Shown: piece by piece, positions 1 through 5,807 of the stretch
Numbering within the stretch: position 1 is the first letter of the stretch
Layout of the letters: each line of letters opens with the position of its first letter
NCBI GenBank assembly: GCA_937931765.1
Contig: CALHAO010000479.1
Span: 1 to 5,807, forward strand
Origin: an uncultured Thiotrichaceae bacterium
Lineage (GTDB): Bacteria > Pseudomonadota > Gammaproteobacteria > Thiotrichales > Thiotrichaceae
Direction: 5' to 3'
Length of the DNA stretch: 5,807 nt
Notes under the pieces: generated by a model
Database searches by the model: none
Seen by the model: only the letters and a program-made list of their open reading frames with translations
What the model was told of the DNA's origin: nothing
Program-made: the position numbers and the translations under genes

Positions 1-474
1 TTACTCGATTTCTTCCATGTCACTGAGTATCTGGCGAAAGTGGCCTACGCAGCCTATCCCGGAAAAACGGATAAACCCAAGCGCACCCTTTGGCTGGATG
101 AGCGTTGCAAACAGCTCAAGCACCAGCCGGACACCGTTGAAACACTCATTAGTGAAATGGAAGCGTTGTCCCGCAAAACCAGCCTGACAAAAACGATCAG
201 GGCCGATTTACAGGCCGCACTAACCTATTTTAGAAACCATCGCCATAGGATGGATTATGCGGCTCATACGCAAGCAAACCTACCCATTGGTTCGGGGGTG
301 ACTGAAGCGGCTTGCAAAACACTGGTGAAACAACGCCTTTGCGGTTCTGGAATGCGTTGGAAAAGCCAGGGAGCTAAAGTGATTTTATCCTTACGGGCGT
401 TGATACAGTCTAAAGGAAGGTGGCAACAATTTTGGGACAAGGTTGACCAATACGGAGCTTATGTTTGTGGATAA
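1..474 (+). CDS. ISKra4-type transposase, C-terminal part (5' end outside window)
   Basis: This is the last 157 codons of a DDE-type transposase that cuts and joins the ends of its own insertion sequence. The frame is open from base 1, so the GTG at 40 is internal and not a real start. The first visible residues are LLDFFHVTEYL, resembling the D-F-x-H-x-x-EYL block of ISKra4-family transposases, whose Asp is probably catalytic. Near residues 96-116 comes IGSGVTEAACK followed by RLCGSGMRW. The Glu of TEAACK (residue 102) is the likely last acidic catalytic residue. The end, GRWQQFWDKVDQYG plus a few residues, looks like a natural C-terminus. Full-length relatives are roughly 450-500 residues, so about two thirds lies upstream of the window. 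Family assignment is from motif recognition. Whether the whole element is intact cannot be judged here. Confidence 0.8.
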   Translation, partial: LLDFFHVTEYLAKVAYAAYPGKTDKPKRTLWLDERCKQLKHQPDTVETLISEMEALSRKTSLTKTIRADLQAALTYFRNHRHRMDYAAHTQANLPIGSGVTEAACKTLVKQRLCGSGMRWKSQGAKVILSLRALIQSKGRWQQFWDKVDQYGAYVCG

Positions 475-490
475 TAACATTATTTGGAAT
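1..490 (+). mobile_element. Right part of an ISKra4-type insertion sequence (boundary approximate)
   Basis: The transposase reading frame is open at the left edge of the window, so only the 3' portion of the element is present. The element must end between the transposase stop at 474 and about 495, where recombinase homology (the STPMG residues) begins. I could not identify a terminal inverted repeat, because the left end is outside the window, and the boundary of 490 is therefore an estimate. The element appears to have landed in, or be joined to, a serine recombinase gene. Confidence 0.55.
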
Positions 491-761
491 CAGCACCCCA
501 ATGGGGAGTTTCTTATTGACTGTTTTTGCAGGGCTTTCTGAGCTAGAGCGGAATCTGATTCGGGATAGAACAGAAGAAGGCAGGGTCATGGCCAAAAAGC
601 GTGGTGTACAGTCTGGCCGCAAACCGAAGCTAACCGATCATCAAAAAGAGCAAGTGCGGAAAATGCTAAGTGAAGATCATCCAATCCGATCTATAGCCCG
701 TCATTTTAGTGTCGGTGTCGCGACAATAGATCGGATTAAGAAGACTACGTTACCGAATTAA
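465..761 (+). pseudogene. Serine recombinase (resolvase/invertase) remnant, catalytic N-terminus missing
   Basis: The 98-codon open frame begins at a TTG inside the transposase 3' end. Its first residues (about 1-8) are probably derived from the insertion sequence. Recombinase homology begins at about STPMGSFLLTVFAGLSELER, which is the start of the long E helix of the Hin/resolvase family, followed by LIRDRTEEGR and KKRG. GRKPKL (residues 51-56) resembles the minor-groove-binding arm. Residues about 57-94 form the C-terminal helix-turn-helix, with IRSIARHFSVGVATIDRIKK as the likely recognition helices. Intact members are about 180-200 residues and carry the nucleophilic Ser near residue 10, with conserved Arg residues in the first 100. 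All of that is absent, so the product cannot recombine DNA. If expressed it could at most bind DNA. No ribosome binding site was seen for the TTG. The gene was probably cut by the adjacent insertion sequence. Confidence 0.75.
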
Positions 762-928
762 ACAAAAATCCCGCCGTTTCTGCAGCTTCGTGGGTACTGG
801 GCCTAGTTGAGTGGAATCAGCAAATTTTCATCGGGAGTTACGCTGCGGGCAACCAAACTCAGGCGGTGCAATGTCTGAAAGACTGACTTAACCATATAAG
901 CATCGAGAAAAATGGAAGCAGGCACTAG
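762..928. other. Intergenic stretch between recombinase remnant and ATPase 3' end, no clear gene
   Basis: No gene is confidently supported. On the minus strand the ATPase frame stays open for 41 codons past its TAA, to a TAG at 803-805. It contains an ATG at codon 12 of that extension and ends TPDENLLIPLN. On the plus strand the frame starting at 761 is also open for 41 codons. A small hairpin (GTCT/AGAC, 873-883) and an imperfect 12-base palindrome (796-807) are present, but neither is followed by a U-run in a convincing terminator arrangement. The stretch may be degraded mobile-element or gene debris. I recognise nothing specific. Confidence 0.4.
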
Positions 929-2959
929 TTATTTTTTCGGATCAATGTCAGCAGGTTTTTCTTTCTCCAGCAATGGCAACATGGCACCGGAAGTATTTAA
1001 TAGCAGTCCACCAGTATATAGAGCGATGGCAGTCCCGATCCCCATGCCAAATACTAATACACCGGAAACACAAGCGATTCCCGAAGCCGTATTCATGGTC
1101 TCGCTGACATTCAGACGCCTTTCCAGCCTGCCTGCCATACCTATCAGGTAAGGCAGGTGCATTAAATCCGGTGTCAGCAATACAATTTCAGCAGTATCCT
1201 TAGCAATCGTCGCGGCACCATGCAATGAAACCGAAACATCAGCAGCTTGCAGGGCAACAGAATCATTAATGCCATCACCCATAAAACAGACTGTACGTCC
1301 CTGGTTTTGTAGTGCCTTGACGTGTGTGGCTTTGTCCGCCGGAAGTGTTTCTGCAAAATAATGATCAACGCCCAGTACTTCTGCCAAATGGCGGGTCGGC
1401 TTTTCCTGATCACCTGAAATAATGTAACACTCAACACCTGCGCGTCTAAGGGACTCGATCGACGCTTTAGCTTCAGGACGTATGCTGGGACGTAGTTCGA
1501 TAGCACCTAATAATTCACCGTCGCCGGAAGCGAGGTACACCATTGAGTAACCTTTATCACCTGCCTCATCCTGCTTTTTTTGTAGTAGTTCCGGCAGTTG
1601 AATGCCTTCACTACGGATAAAACGCTCGCTGCCGATCATAACCCGATATTCTGTCTGATCCACTGCTTCGAGTGTGACACTTAAACCATGCCCAATCAGG
1701 TAGTCCGTATTGATCACTTCCAGTGGGGTAATTTGCTGGTTTTTTGCGTGCTGACAAATAGCTTGGGCAATGGGATGGTTCTGTCGCTGCTCCGCACTGG
1801 CAGCATACTGTAAAACTTGTTGCTCACTTATATCAGGGCTGGCGAAAACATACCCCACCTGAGGAATAGCTTCGGTCAGCGTGCCGGTTTTATCAAAGAC
1901 AACTGTGTCCACCTTATTCAGTGTTTCCAGAGCACGGCCATCTTTTATCAATATCCCTCGCTTTGAAGTGATACGCAAATAATTCAACACCAGAAGGGGG
2001 GCAGCCATGCGCATTTGATAGCCAAAGCCACTATAAGTCAGTGCAATTGCATGAGTCAGCCCGAAAAAAGGCAAGGCAGCTCCGGAAGCCAACAACGTAC
2101 GTATGGCACCTTTTTCAACAATCTGGTCACCACGTGACTGAATACGACTCTTAAATTTAGCAGCATGCTCCAATGTCTTAGCAATTTGTCCGGTAATGGT
2201 TTCGGCCCCCTGCTTTTCGACCACAACCTGCAGGTAGCCTGAGACTAACAACGTCGAGGTCATTACCGTATCACCAACCTTTTTTTCAACGGGCTGTGCC
2301 TCCCCGGTTAACAGGTGCTGATCAATCATGCCTTCACCAGCCACGACGCAACCATCAACCGGTACCATTTCGCCGACATGAACAGCGACAATGTCCTGTA
2401 TTTTCAGGTCATCAATCGGGCTTTCAATCTCAGCCCCCTCTTTCACTAACCAGACCGTATCGGATAGTTCACCAAAAATCCGGCTGAAGTCGGTTTGGGC
2501 CTCACGTTCAGTCCTGGCAATCAAACGGCTAACGGTAAACAGGACTAAAAAGAAAACAGCGGTTGTGAAAAAATAACCTAGTAATAGCAGGCCACTCAGG
2601 GTAACTACGTCAAAAATCATCACAAATACATTAGTGTTGCGATGATAAGCTTCCAGCGTACGGCGCAATTGATGAATAAAGCTATAGCCCAATAACGGCA
2701 GAGCCATTAGCGCCAACACAGGCGCGGTAACTGTTGATAAAGCAAGTAGTCCTACTGCACTTAACGACACTTTCTGATGGTGGGCTGCTATTGTTTCAGC
2801 CGCCGACGTTACTTTATCTGTGTTTTCTGTCAGTTGACTACCTGTACTTTCAGGCAGCGAGAGTCGTTTTCCAGCTTTTTTTTGCGCACGTTTAGACGCA
2901 ACGCGCTCCAATAATAAACCGCCGACACCACTCAGTATCAGTGTTGTTAGGATCGGCAT
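929..2959 (-). CDS. P-type ATPase, P1B-like (HP signature) but without CPx metal motif
   Basis: This is an inner-membrane ATP-driven transporter, 676 residues from the ATG at 2959. A TTG at 2980 would add 7 residues overlapping the preceding gene. I prefer the ATG because it begins directly at a hydrophobic segment, has AGG six bases upstream, and sits 2 nt after the previous stop. Likely membrane segments are 1-17, 66-96 (perhaps a hairpin), 112-130, 131-148, 286-311, 314-330, 624-643 and 645-661. The actuator domain spans about 155-260, with LLTGEAQPVEK (TGE 218-220). The phosphorylation site is DKTGTLT (Asp356). The N domain has NHPIAQAI (HP 395-396) and GHGL, both P1B signatures. GDGIND is at 561-566. 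All catalytic motifs look intact. There is no N-terminal CxxC domain, and the position of the usual CPC/SPC motif holds no Cys. Automated annotation would probably call it heavy-metal translocating, but the substrate is unknown. It is the second gene of an operon with the solute-binding protein. Confidence 0.88.
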   Translation of the reverse strand: MPILTTLILSGVGGLLLERVASKRAQKKAGKRLSLPESTGSQLTENTDKVTSAAETIAAHHQKVSLSAVGLLALSTVTAPVLALMALPLLGYSFIHQLRRTLEAYHRNTNVFVMIFDVVTLSGLLLLGYFFTTAVFFLVLFTVSRLIARTEREAQTDFSRIFGELSDTVWLVKEGAEIESPIDDLKIQDIVAVHVGEMVPVDGCVVAGEGMIDQHLLTGEAQPVEKKVGDTVMTSTLLVSGYLQVVVEKQGAETITGQIAKTLEHAAKFKSRIQSRGDQIVEKGAIRTLLASGAALPFFGLTHAIALTYSGFGYQMRMAAPLLVLNYLRITSKRGILIKDGRALETLNKVDTVVFDKTGTLTEAIPQVGYVFASPDISEQQVLQYAASAEQRQNHPIAQAICQHAKNQQITPLEVINTDYLIGHGLSVTLEAVDQTEYRVMIGSERFIRSEGIQLPELLQKKQDEAGDKGYSMVYLASGDGELLGAIELRPSIRPEAKASIESLRRAGVECYIISGDQEKPTRHLAEVLGVDHYFAETLPADKATHVKALQNQGRTVCFMGDGINDSVALQAADVSVSLHGAATIAKDTAEIVLLTPDLMHLPYLIGMAGRLERRLNVSETMNTASGIACVSGVLVFGMGIGTAIALYTGGLLLNTSGAMLPLLEKEKPADIDPKK
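2876..2883 (-). repeat. A8 homopolymer early in the ATPase gene
   Basis: Eight consecutive A residues on the coding strand (CAAAAAAAAGC) lie around codons 26-28 of the ATPase, between the first membrane segment and the rest of the protein. Runs of this length can cause polymerase slippage or frameshift mutations. The frame is intact in this sequence, so any role is only a possibility. Confidence 0.5.
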
Positions 2960-2961
2960 GG

Positions 2962-4569
2962 CTAACCTACATGCCACCAACGTACAATGGCACGTAACCC
3001 ATCGATATCCAAATCGTTACCTAGCTGTTCAGGTTGGCCAATATTTTTACGGCTGGCGAACAGGTAATTGTTAAACAATGGAATACCGACACCACCTTCA
3101 TTGTTAATAATTCGTTGTGCTTCTGCGTACATTTCTGCCCGCTTACCCTCATCTAATTCAGAACGGGCTTCCTTAACCAGAGCATCAAACTTTTCGTTCT
3201 GCCAGAATGTATCATTCCACGCAGCATCACTGGTATAAGCTGATGAAAGCATTAAGTCTTCAGTCGGGCGTCCATTCCAATAACACATGCACCAGGGCTT
3301 TTTCTTCCAAACATCTGACCAATAGCCATCATCTGCCTCACGTATTACTTCGACATCAATGCCTGCTTTAGCAGCATCTTCCCGATACAAAACTGCGGCA
3401 TCGACAGCACCGGTAAAGGCAGCATCTGCGGCACTCAGTTGTACTTTCAATTTATCCAAACCTGCTTGTTTGAGATAATATTTGGCACGATCCGGATCAT
3501 AACTACGTTGCTCAATATCAGCGGAAAAATAGCGGTTTGCCCGTCCAATCGGGTGATCATTGCCTACATAACCATGTCCGCGTAATAATGTTTCCAACAT
3601 GGTTTCCCGGTCAATGCAGTGTTTTAGCGCTAAACGAATATTATTATCCTTAAAGGGTTCCGTATCGCAGCGCATTGGCATGCTGTAATGGGAATTACCG
3701 CTGGTTTCCATAATGTGGACGTTTTTATCGCGTTCCAGTAAATGTAACGTTTTGATATCCAAGCGGTCAATGGCATCTACTTCGCCAGTTCTTAGCGCAG
3801 TCATTCGTGCAACAGCATCTTTAATTAAGAGCATTTCAGCGGAGGCAAAATGGCCTTCCTTATCATTCCAATGGTTATCAAATTTATTGAGTTCTGCTCT
3901 GACACCCGGTTCAAAGTTTTTCAACACATATGAGCCACAACCTATACCTGAGGTTACCTCCAGGTTACCGCTTTGGTCAGCTGGTATAATTATTAATTGA
4001 AAATGGCTCAGTTGATAAGCCAGGTCGGCGTTTCCTTCTTTCAGGGTGATAACCAGCACGTCATCACCCTGTGCTTCAATACTTTGAAACGCGTCAACAA
4101 TGAATTTGGCTGCTGATTTACTCTCTTCACCGCCGTGATAGTTGAGTGAGGCAATTACGTCTTGTGGGGTTAGCGTTTTACCATTATGGAATTCAACCCC
4201 TTTGCGTAGCTTAAATGTCCAGGTTTTGGCATCTGCTGAAGCCTCCCAATTCGTTGCTAATTCCGGCCCTAAGGAACCATCTGCCCTGATCTCAGTTAAA
4301 TAATTATGGATAGATTTATTGAGCATAATAACGAACTGGCCGGTCGTTGATGCAGCGGGATCAAGGCTATCTGTTGTTGAGCCATCTCCTACCGCTATCC
4401 TAAAATTCCCGCCCGATTCAGGGGTGGCGGCCTGAGTGTTCTGGCTGAACAACAGACCAGGAATAGCAGTACTGAGTCCAAGTAAAGCAGAGGCTTTAAT
4501 GAAATCCCGACGTGATGAGTGTCCTTGTTTCAGATCTTGTTCGAGTTGGTCAAGTTTTAGATGATTCAT
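2962..4569 (-). CDS. Tat-exported SBP_bac_5 family solute-binding protein (ABC-type peptide/nickel class)
   Basis: This is a periplasmic binding protein of 535 residues, in the family that captures oligopeptides, nickel chelates, opines or related solutes for ABC importers. I chose the ATG at 4569 because GAGGG (4580-4584) lies upstream at suitable spacing. The longer TTG start at 4611 has no such site and would bury the signal deeper. Residues 19-25 are SRRDFIK, a textbook twin-arginine motif. A hydrophobic stretch about 25-40 follows, with likely cleavage around 47-48 (TQA/A). The mature part shows ELATNWE, then WTFKLRKGVEFHNGKTLTPQ (117-136), GCGSYVL, PFKDNNIRLALKHCIDRE (305-322) and YAEAQRIIN, the usual order for the family. 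It has five Cys (211, 301, 318, 427, 429), two of them in a WCMCYW motif. Length is normal. No permease or ABC ATPase gene is adjacent in the window; the next gene, 2 nt away, is a P-type ATPase. Ligand unknown. Confidence 0.9.
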   Translation of the reverse strand: MNHLKLDQLEQDLKQGHSSRRDFIKASALLGLSTAIPGLLFSQNTQAATPESGGNFRIAVGDGSTTDSLDPAASTTGQFVIMLNKSIHNYLTEIRADGSLGPELATNWEASADAKTWTFKLRKGVEFHNGKTLTPQDVIASLNYHGGEESKSAAKFIVDAFQSIEAQGDDVLVITLKEGNADLAYQLSHFQLIIIPADQSGNLEVTSGIGCGSYVLKNFEPGVRAELNKFDNHWNDKEGHFASAEMLLIKDAVARMTALRTGEVDAIDRLDIKTLHLLERDKNVHIMETSGNSHYSMPMRCDTEPFKDNNIRLALKHCIDRETMLETLLRGHGYVGNDHPIGRANRYFSADIEQRSYDPDRAKYYLKQAGLDKLKVQLSAADAAFTGAVDAAVLYREDAAKAGIDVEVIREADDGYWSDVWKKKPWCMCYWNGRPTEDLMLSSAYTSDAAWNDTFWQNEKFDALVKEARSELDEGKRAEMYAEAQRIINNEGGVGIPLFNNYLFASRKNIGQPEQLGNDLDIDGLRAIVRWWHVG

Positions 4570-4579
4570 CAGTAGAATT

Positions 4580-4584
4580 CCCTC
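4580..4584 (-). promoter_or_regulatory. Ribosome binding site deciding the solute-binding protein start
   Basis: GAGGG on the minus strand lies about 10 bases before the ATG at 4569. It supports that start over the in-frame TTG at 4611, which has no purine-rich site before it. Confidence 0.6.
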
Positions 4585-4616
4585 AGCATTTAATAAAGTG
4601 GAGGTTATCAAAACTT

Positions 4617-4646
4617 AATATATCATCAAAAATCGTGAAAAATCAC
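4617..4646 (-). promoter_or_regulatory. Candidate promoter and operator for the solute-binding protein/ATPase operon
   Basis: On the minus strand a -10-like TATATT (4617-4622, five of six matches to TATAAT) would start transcription near 4610, giving a leader of about 40 bases. No recognisable -35 lies at 16-18 bases. In its place sits a small palindrome, GTGA-AAAA-TCAC (4635-4646). Its spacer is 4 bases, so it does not fit the CRP pattern (6 bases). A missing -35 with a palindrome there would suit an activated or repressed promoter, but this is inferred from sequence alone. Confidence 0.3.
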
Positions 4647-4677
4647 TTCTGAAAATAAAATTTAACACTTTTTAACA
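4625..4677. repeat. Helically phased A-tracts and 10-base direct repeats
   Basis: Two adjacent 10-base units sharing AAAAATC occupy 4625-4634 and 4635-4644. A/T tracts follow at 4652-4655, 4657-4663 and 4669-4673. TTTAACA occurs at 4661-4667 and again at 4671-4677, exactly 10 bases apart. Tracts repeating about once per helical turn favour DNA curvature. The TTTAACA pair has the spacing seen for tandem sites of OmpR-type response regulators, but no specific regulator can be named. Confidence 0.45.
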
Positions 4678-4828
4678 TTAATACCTCAGTTCAGTGACTG
4701 GCGAAAATAATGGGGTTGATCTGTTGTGAGAGTTGACTGAATTATGGTTTATTTGAGTGCTCTGAAGTAATGGGTGTTTAGGTTTAATGCTTTCATTTAT
4801 CAGTTTGATTGAGAGGCTGGGCTGATCT

Positions 4829-4846
4829 TTGTCATAATGTAGTCGC
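4829..4846 (+). promoter_or_regulatory. Candidate ppk control region: extended -10 or partial Pho-box-like site
   Basis: TGTCATAAT (4830-4838) fits an extended -10 (TGn plus CATAAT, five of six), placing a transcript start near 4845 and a leader of about 60 bases before ppk. The same bases match 12 of 18 positions of the E. coli Pho-box consensus (two CTGTCAT-like units 11 bases apart). The first unit is good and the second poor. The two readings conflict, because a PhoB site normally replaces the -35 rather than overlapping the -10, so at most one is right. Confidence 0.3.
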
Positions 4847-4905
4847 GTGTTAGTTGCTATGCTAAATCTTGTTCTGTTTTTCGCACCGGCCCCATAGGTT
4901 AAACC

Positions 4906-5807
4906 ATGAATAATTTCGAAAATCCGGATTACTACATAAACCGGGAGCTGGGTTTGCTGGCTTTCAATAGCCGTGTGCTGGAACTCGCGCAGGACAAACG
5001 TATGCCTCTGTTAGAGCGACTGCGGTTTTTGTGTATTTCCAGTTCTAATCTGGATGAGTTTTTTGAAGTTCGGGTAGGTAGCCTTAAGCAGCAGCAATTG
5101 CTGGATCTTTACGCCTGTGGTGCTGATGGCCTGATGCCCGGTGAGGCGCTGAAGCGTATTGCTGATCTATCAAAAAGCCTGGTTGAGCAACAATATTCCT
5201 TGTTAAACAAAGTGATAATTCCGGCGCTTAAAAAAGAGGGCATTCATTTTGCCCGTCGCGCACACTGGAATGATGTGCAGCGTCAATGGTTATCAGATTA
5301 TTTTGATAACGAGTTGATGCCGCTATTGAGTCCTTTCGGGCTTGACCCAGCGCATCCGTTTCCGAATGTGATTAATAAAAGTTTGAATTTTATTACTGAG
5401 TTGGATGGTACCGATGCTTTTGGGCGGGAAATCCGCGCCGCTATTGTTCAGGCTCCACGCACCTTGCCGCGTATTATTCGTTTACCGGCTGATATTGCGC
5501 TCAGTGAGAATAGTTTTGTTTTTCTATCCTCCATTCTCCACGCTTTTATCGATCGCTTATTTCCTGGCATGACAGTAGATGGCTGTTATCAATTCCGGGT
5601 CACACGTAACAGCAATATGTACGTGGATGAATATGAAATTGATGACTTGCTGAAAGCCATGAAAGGTGAGGTGCCGCATCGTAATTTTGGTGCCGCAGTG
5701 CGTCTGGAGGTGGCTGATCATTGTTCAGAGACCAGTTTCCGTTATTTACAAAAACATTTTGAACTGGATGATCAGGATGTCTATCAGGTGGACGGGCCGG
5801 TTAATCT
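4906..5807 (+). CDS. ppk: Polyphosphate kinase 1, N-terminal 300 residues (3' end outside window)
   Basis: Ppk1 reversibly transfers the terminal phosphate of ATP to growing inorganic polyphosphate chains, and works as a membrane-associated oligomer. The frame opens at ATG 4906 with AGG seven bases upstream and stays open to the window edge. The start NPDYYINRELGLLAFNSRVL matches the family N-terminus. SSSNLDEFFEVRVG (residues 45-58) holds the Asn48 that corresponds by position to E. coli Asn45, which contacts the adenine. PLLSPFGLDPAHPFPNVINK (about 139-158) is a strongly conserved family block, and RVTRNSNMYVDEYEIDDLL (about 237-255) ends the visible head-domain part. Full-length enzymes are about 690 residues. 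The phosphorylated His lies in the missing C-terminal half, so integrity cannot be checked here. It is divergent from the solute-binding protein operon across about 336 bases. Confidence 0.95.
   Translation, partial: MNNFENPDYYINRELGLLAFNSRVLELAQDKRMPLLERLRFLCISSSNLDEFFEVRVGSLKQQQLLDLYACGADGLMPGEALKRIADLSKSLVEQQYSLLNKVIIPALKKEGIHFARRAHWNDVQRQWLSDYFDNELMPLLSPFGLDPAHPFPNVINKSLNFITELDGTDAFGREIRAAIVQAPRTLPRIIRLPADIALSENSFVFLSSILHAFIDRLFPGMTVDGCYQFRVTRNSNMYVDEYEIDDLLKAMKGEVPHRNFGAAVRLEVADHCSETSFRYLQKHFELDDQDVYQVDGPVN

Noticed and set aside
496..506. CCCC-AAT-GGGG hairpin
   Set aside because: Lies inside the conserved STPMG codons of the recombinase; too short and without a U-run to be a terminator.
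410..622. 70-residue minus-strand open frame across the insertion sequence/recombinase junction
   Set aside because: It lies antisense to two recognised coding frames, has no family features, and reads as the shadow of the conserved recombinase helix.
485..822. 11-base direct repeat TGGAATCAGCA at 485-495 and 812-822, flanking the recombinase remnant
   Set aside because: A few 11-base repeats are expected by chance in a window of this size, and the flanks do not extend the match, so it is not good evidence for an element boundary or target duplication.
873..883. GTCT/AGAC hairpin downstream of the ATPase
   Set aside because: Only a 4-base stem and no following T-run in either orientation, so not a supported terminator.
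912..1151. 79-residue plus-strand open frame inside the ATPase 3' end
   Set aside because: Antisense to conserved ATPase C-terminal membrane segments; no recognisable motif.
1174..1506. 110-residue minus-strand open frame in another frame of the ATPase
   Set aside because: Overlaps the P domain including GDGIND in the true frame; composition looks like an out-of-frame reading.
2296..2576. Two overlapping plus-strand open frames (2296-2487 and 2391-2576)
   Set aside because: Both antisense to the actuator domain of the ATPase, with no motif support.
3713..4000. 95-residue plus-strand open frame
   Set aside because: Antisense to a conserved part of the solute-binding protein; Ser-rich shadow composition.
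4635..4646. GTGA-N4-TCAC as a CRP/FNR-type site
   Set aside because: The spacer is 4 rather than 6 bases for CRP, and the half-sites do not match FNR (TTGAT). Kept only as an unnamed palindrome.
1..5807. CRISPR arrays, tRNA or rRNA genes, riboswitches
   Set aside because: No regularly spaced repeats, cloverleaf or conserved rRNA segments seen on either strand.

Overview
The window looks like part of a gammaproteobacterial chromosome. The partial Ppk1 at the right end is of proteobacterial type, the solute-binding protein carries a Tat leader, and codon use is mixed and moderately AT-leaning. I cannot fix the genus; a methanotroph or sulfur-oxidiser-like gammaproteobacterium would fit but is inference only.

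Layout from left to right. Positions 1-474 (+) hold the C-terminal third of an ISKra4-type transposase, entering from outside the window. It runs directly into the decapitated 3' part of a serine recombinase (465-761, +), whose catalytic N-terminus is missing, so this is a mobile-element scar. Positions 762-928 carry no clear gene. Positions 929-4569 (-) hold a tight two-gene operon: a Tat-exported SBP_bac_5 family solute-binding protein (first gene, 2962-4569) and a P-type ATPase (second gene, 929-2959), separated by 2 nt. Positions 4570-4905 are a divergent regulatory region with phased A-tracts, a small palindrome and candidate promoters. From 4906 to the window end (+) runs the first 300 codons of ppk (polyphosphate kinase 1), cut by the window edge.

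The most interesting part is the SBP/ATPase pair. The ATPase keeps the P-type catalytic motifs (TGE, DKTGTLT, HP, GDGxND) and the HP signature of heavy-metal P1B pumps. It lacks both an N-terminal Cys-rich metal-binding domain and the CPC-type intramembrane metal motif. It is translationally linked to a periplasmic binding protein that has no ABC permease or ATPase beside it in the window. Together they suggest a non-canonical transport or sensing pair whose substrate cannot be read from sequence. ppk is divergent and probably an unrelated housekeeping neighbour, although a partial Pho-box-like match lies upstream of it.
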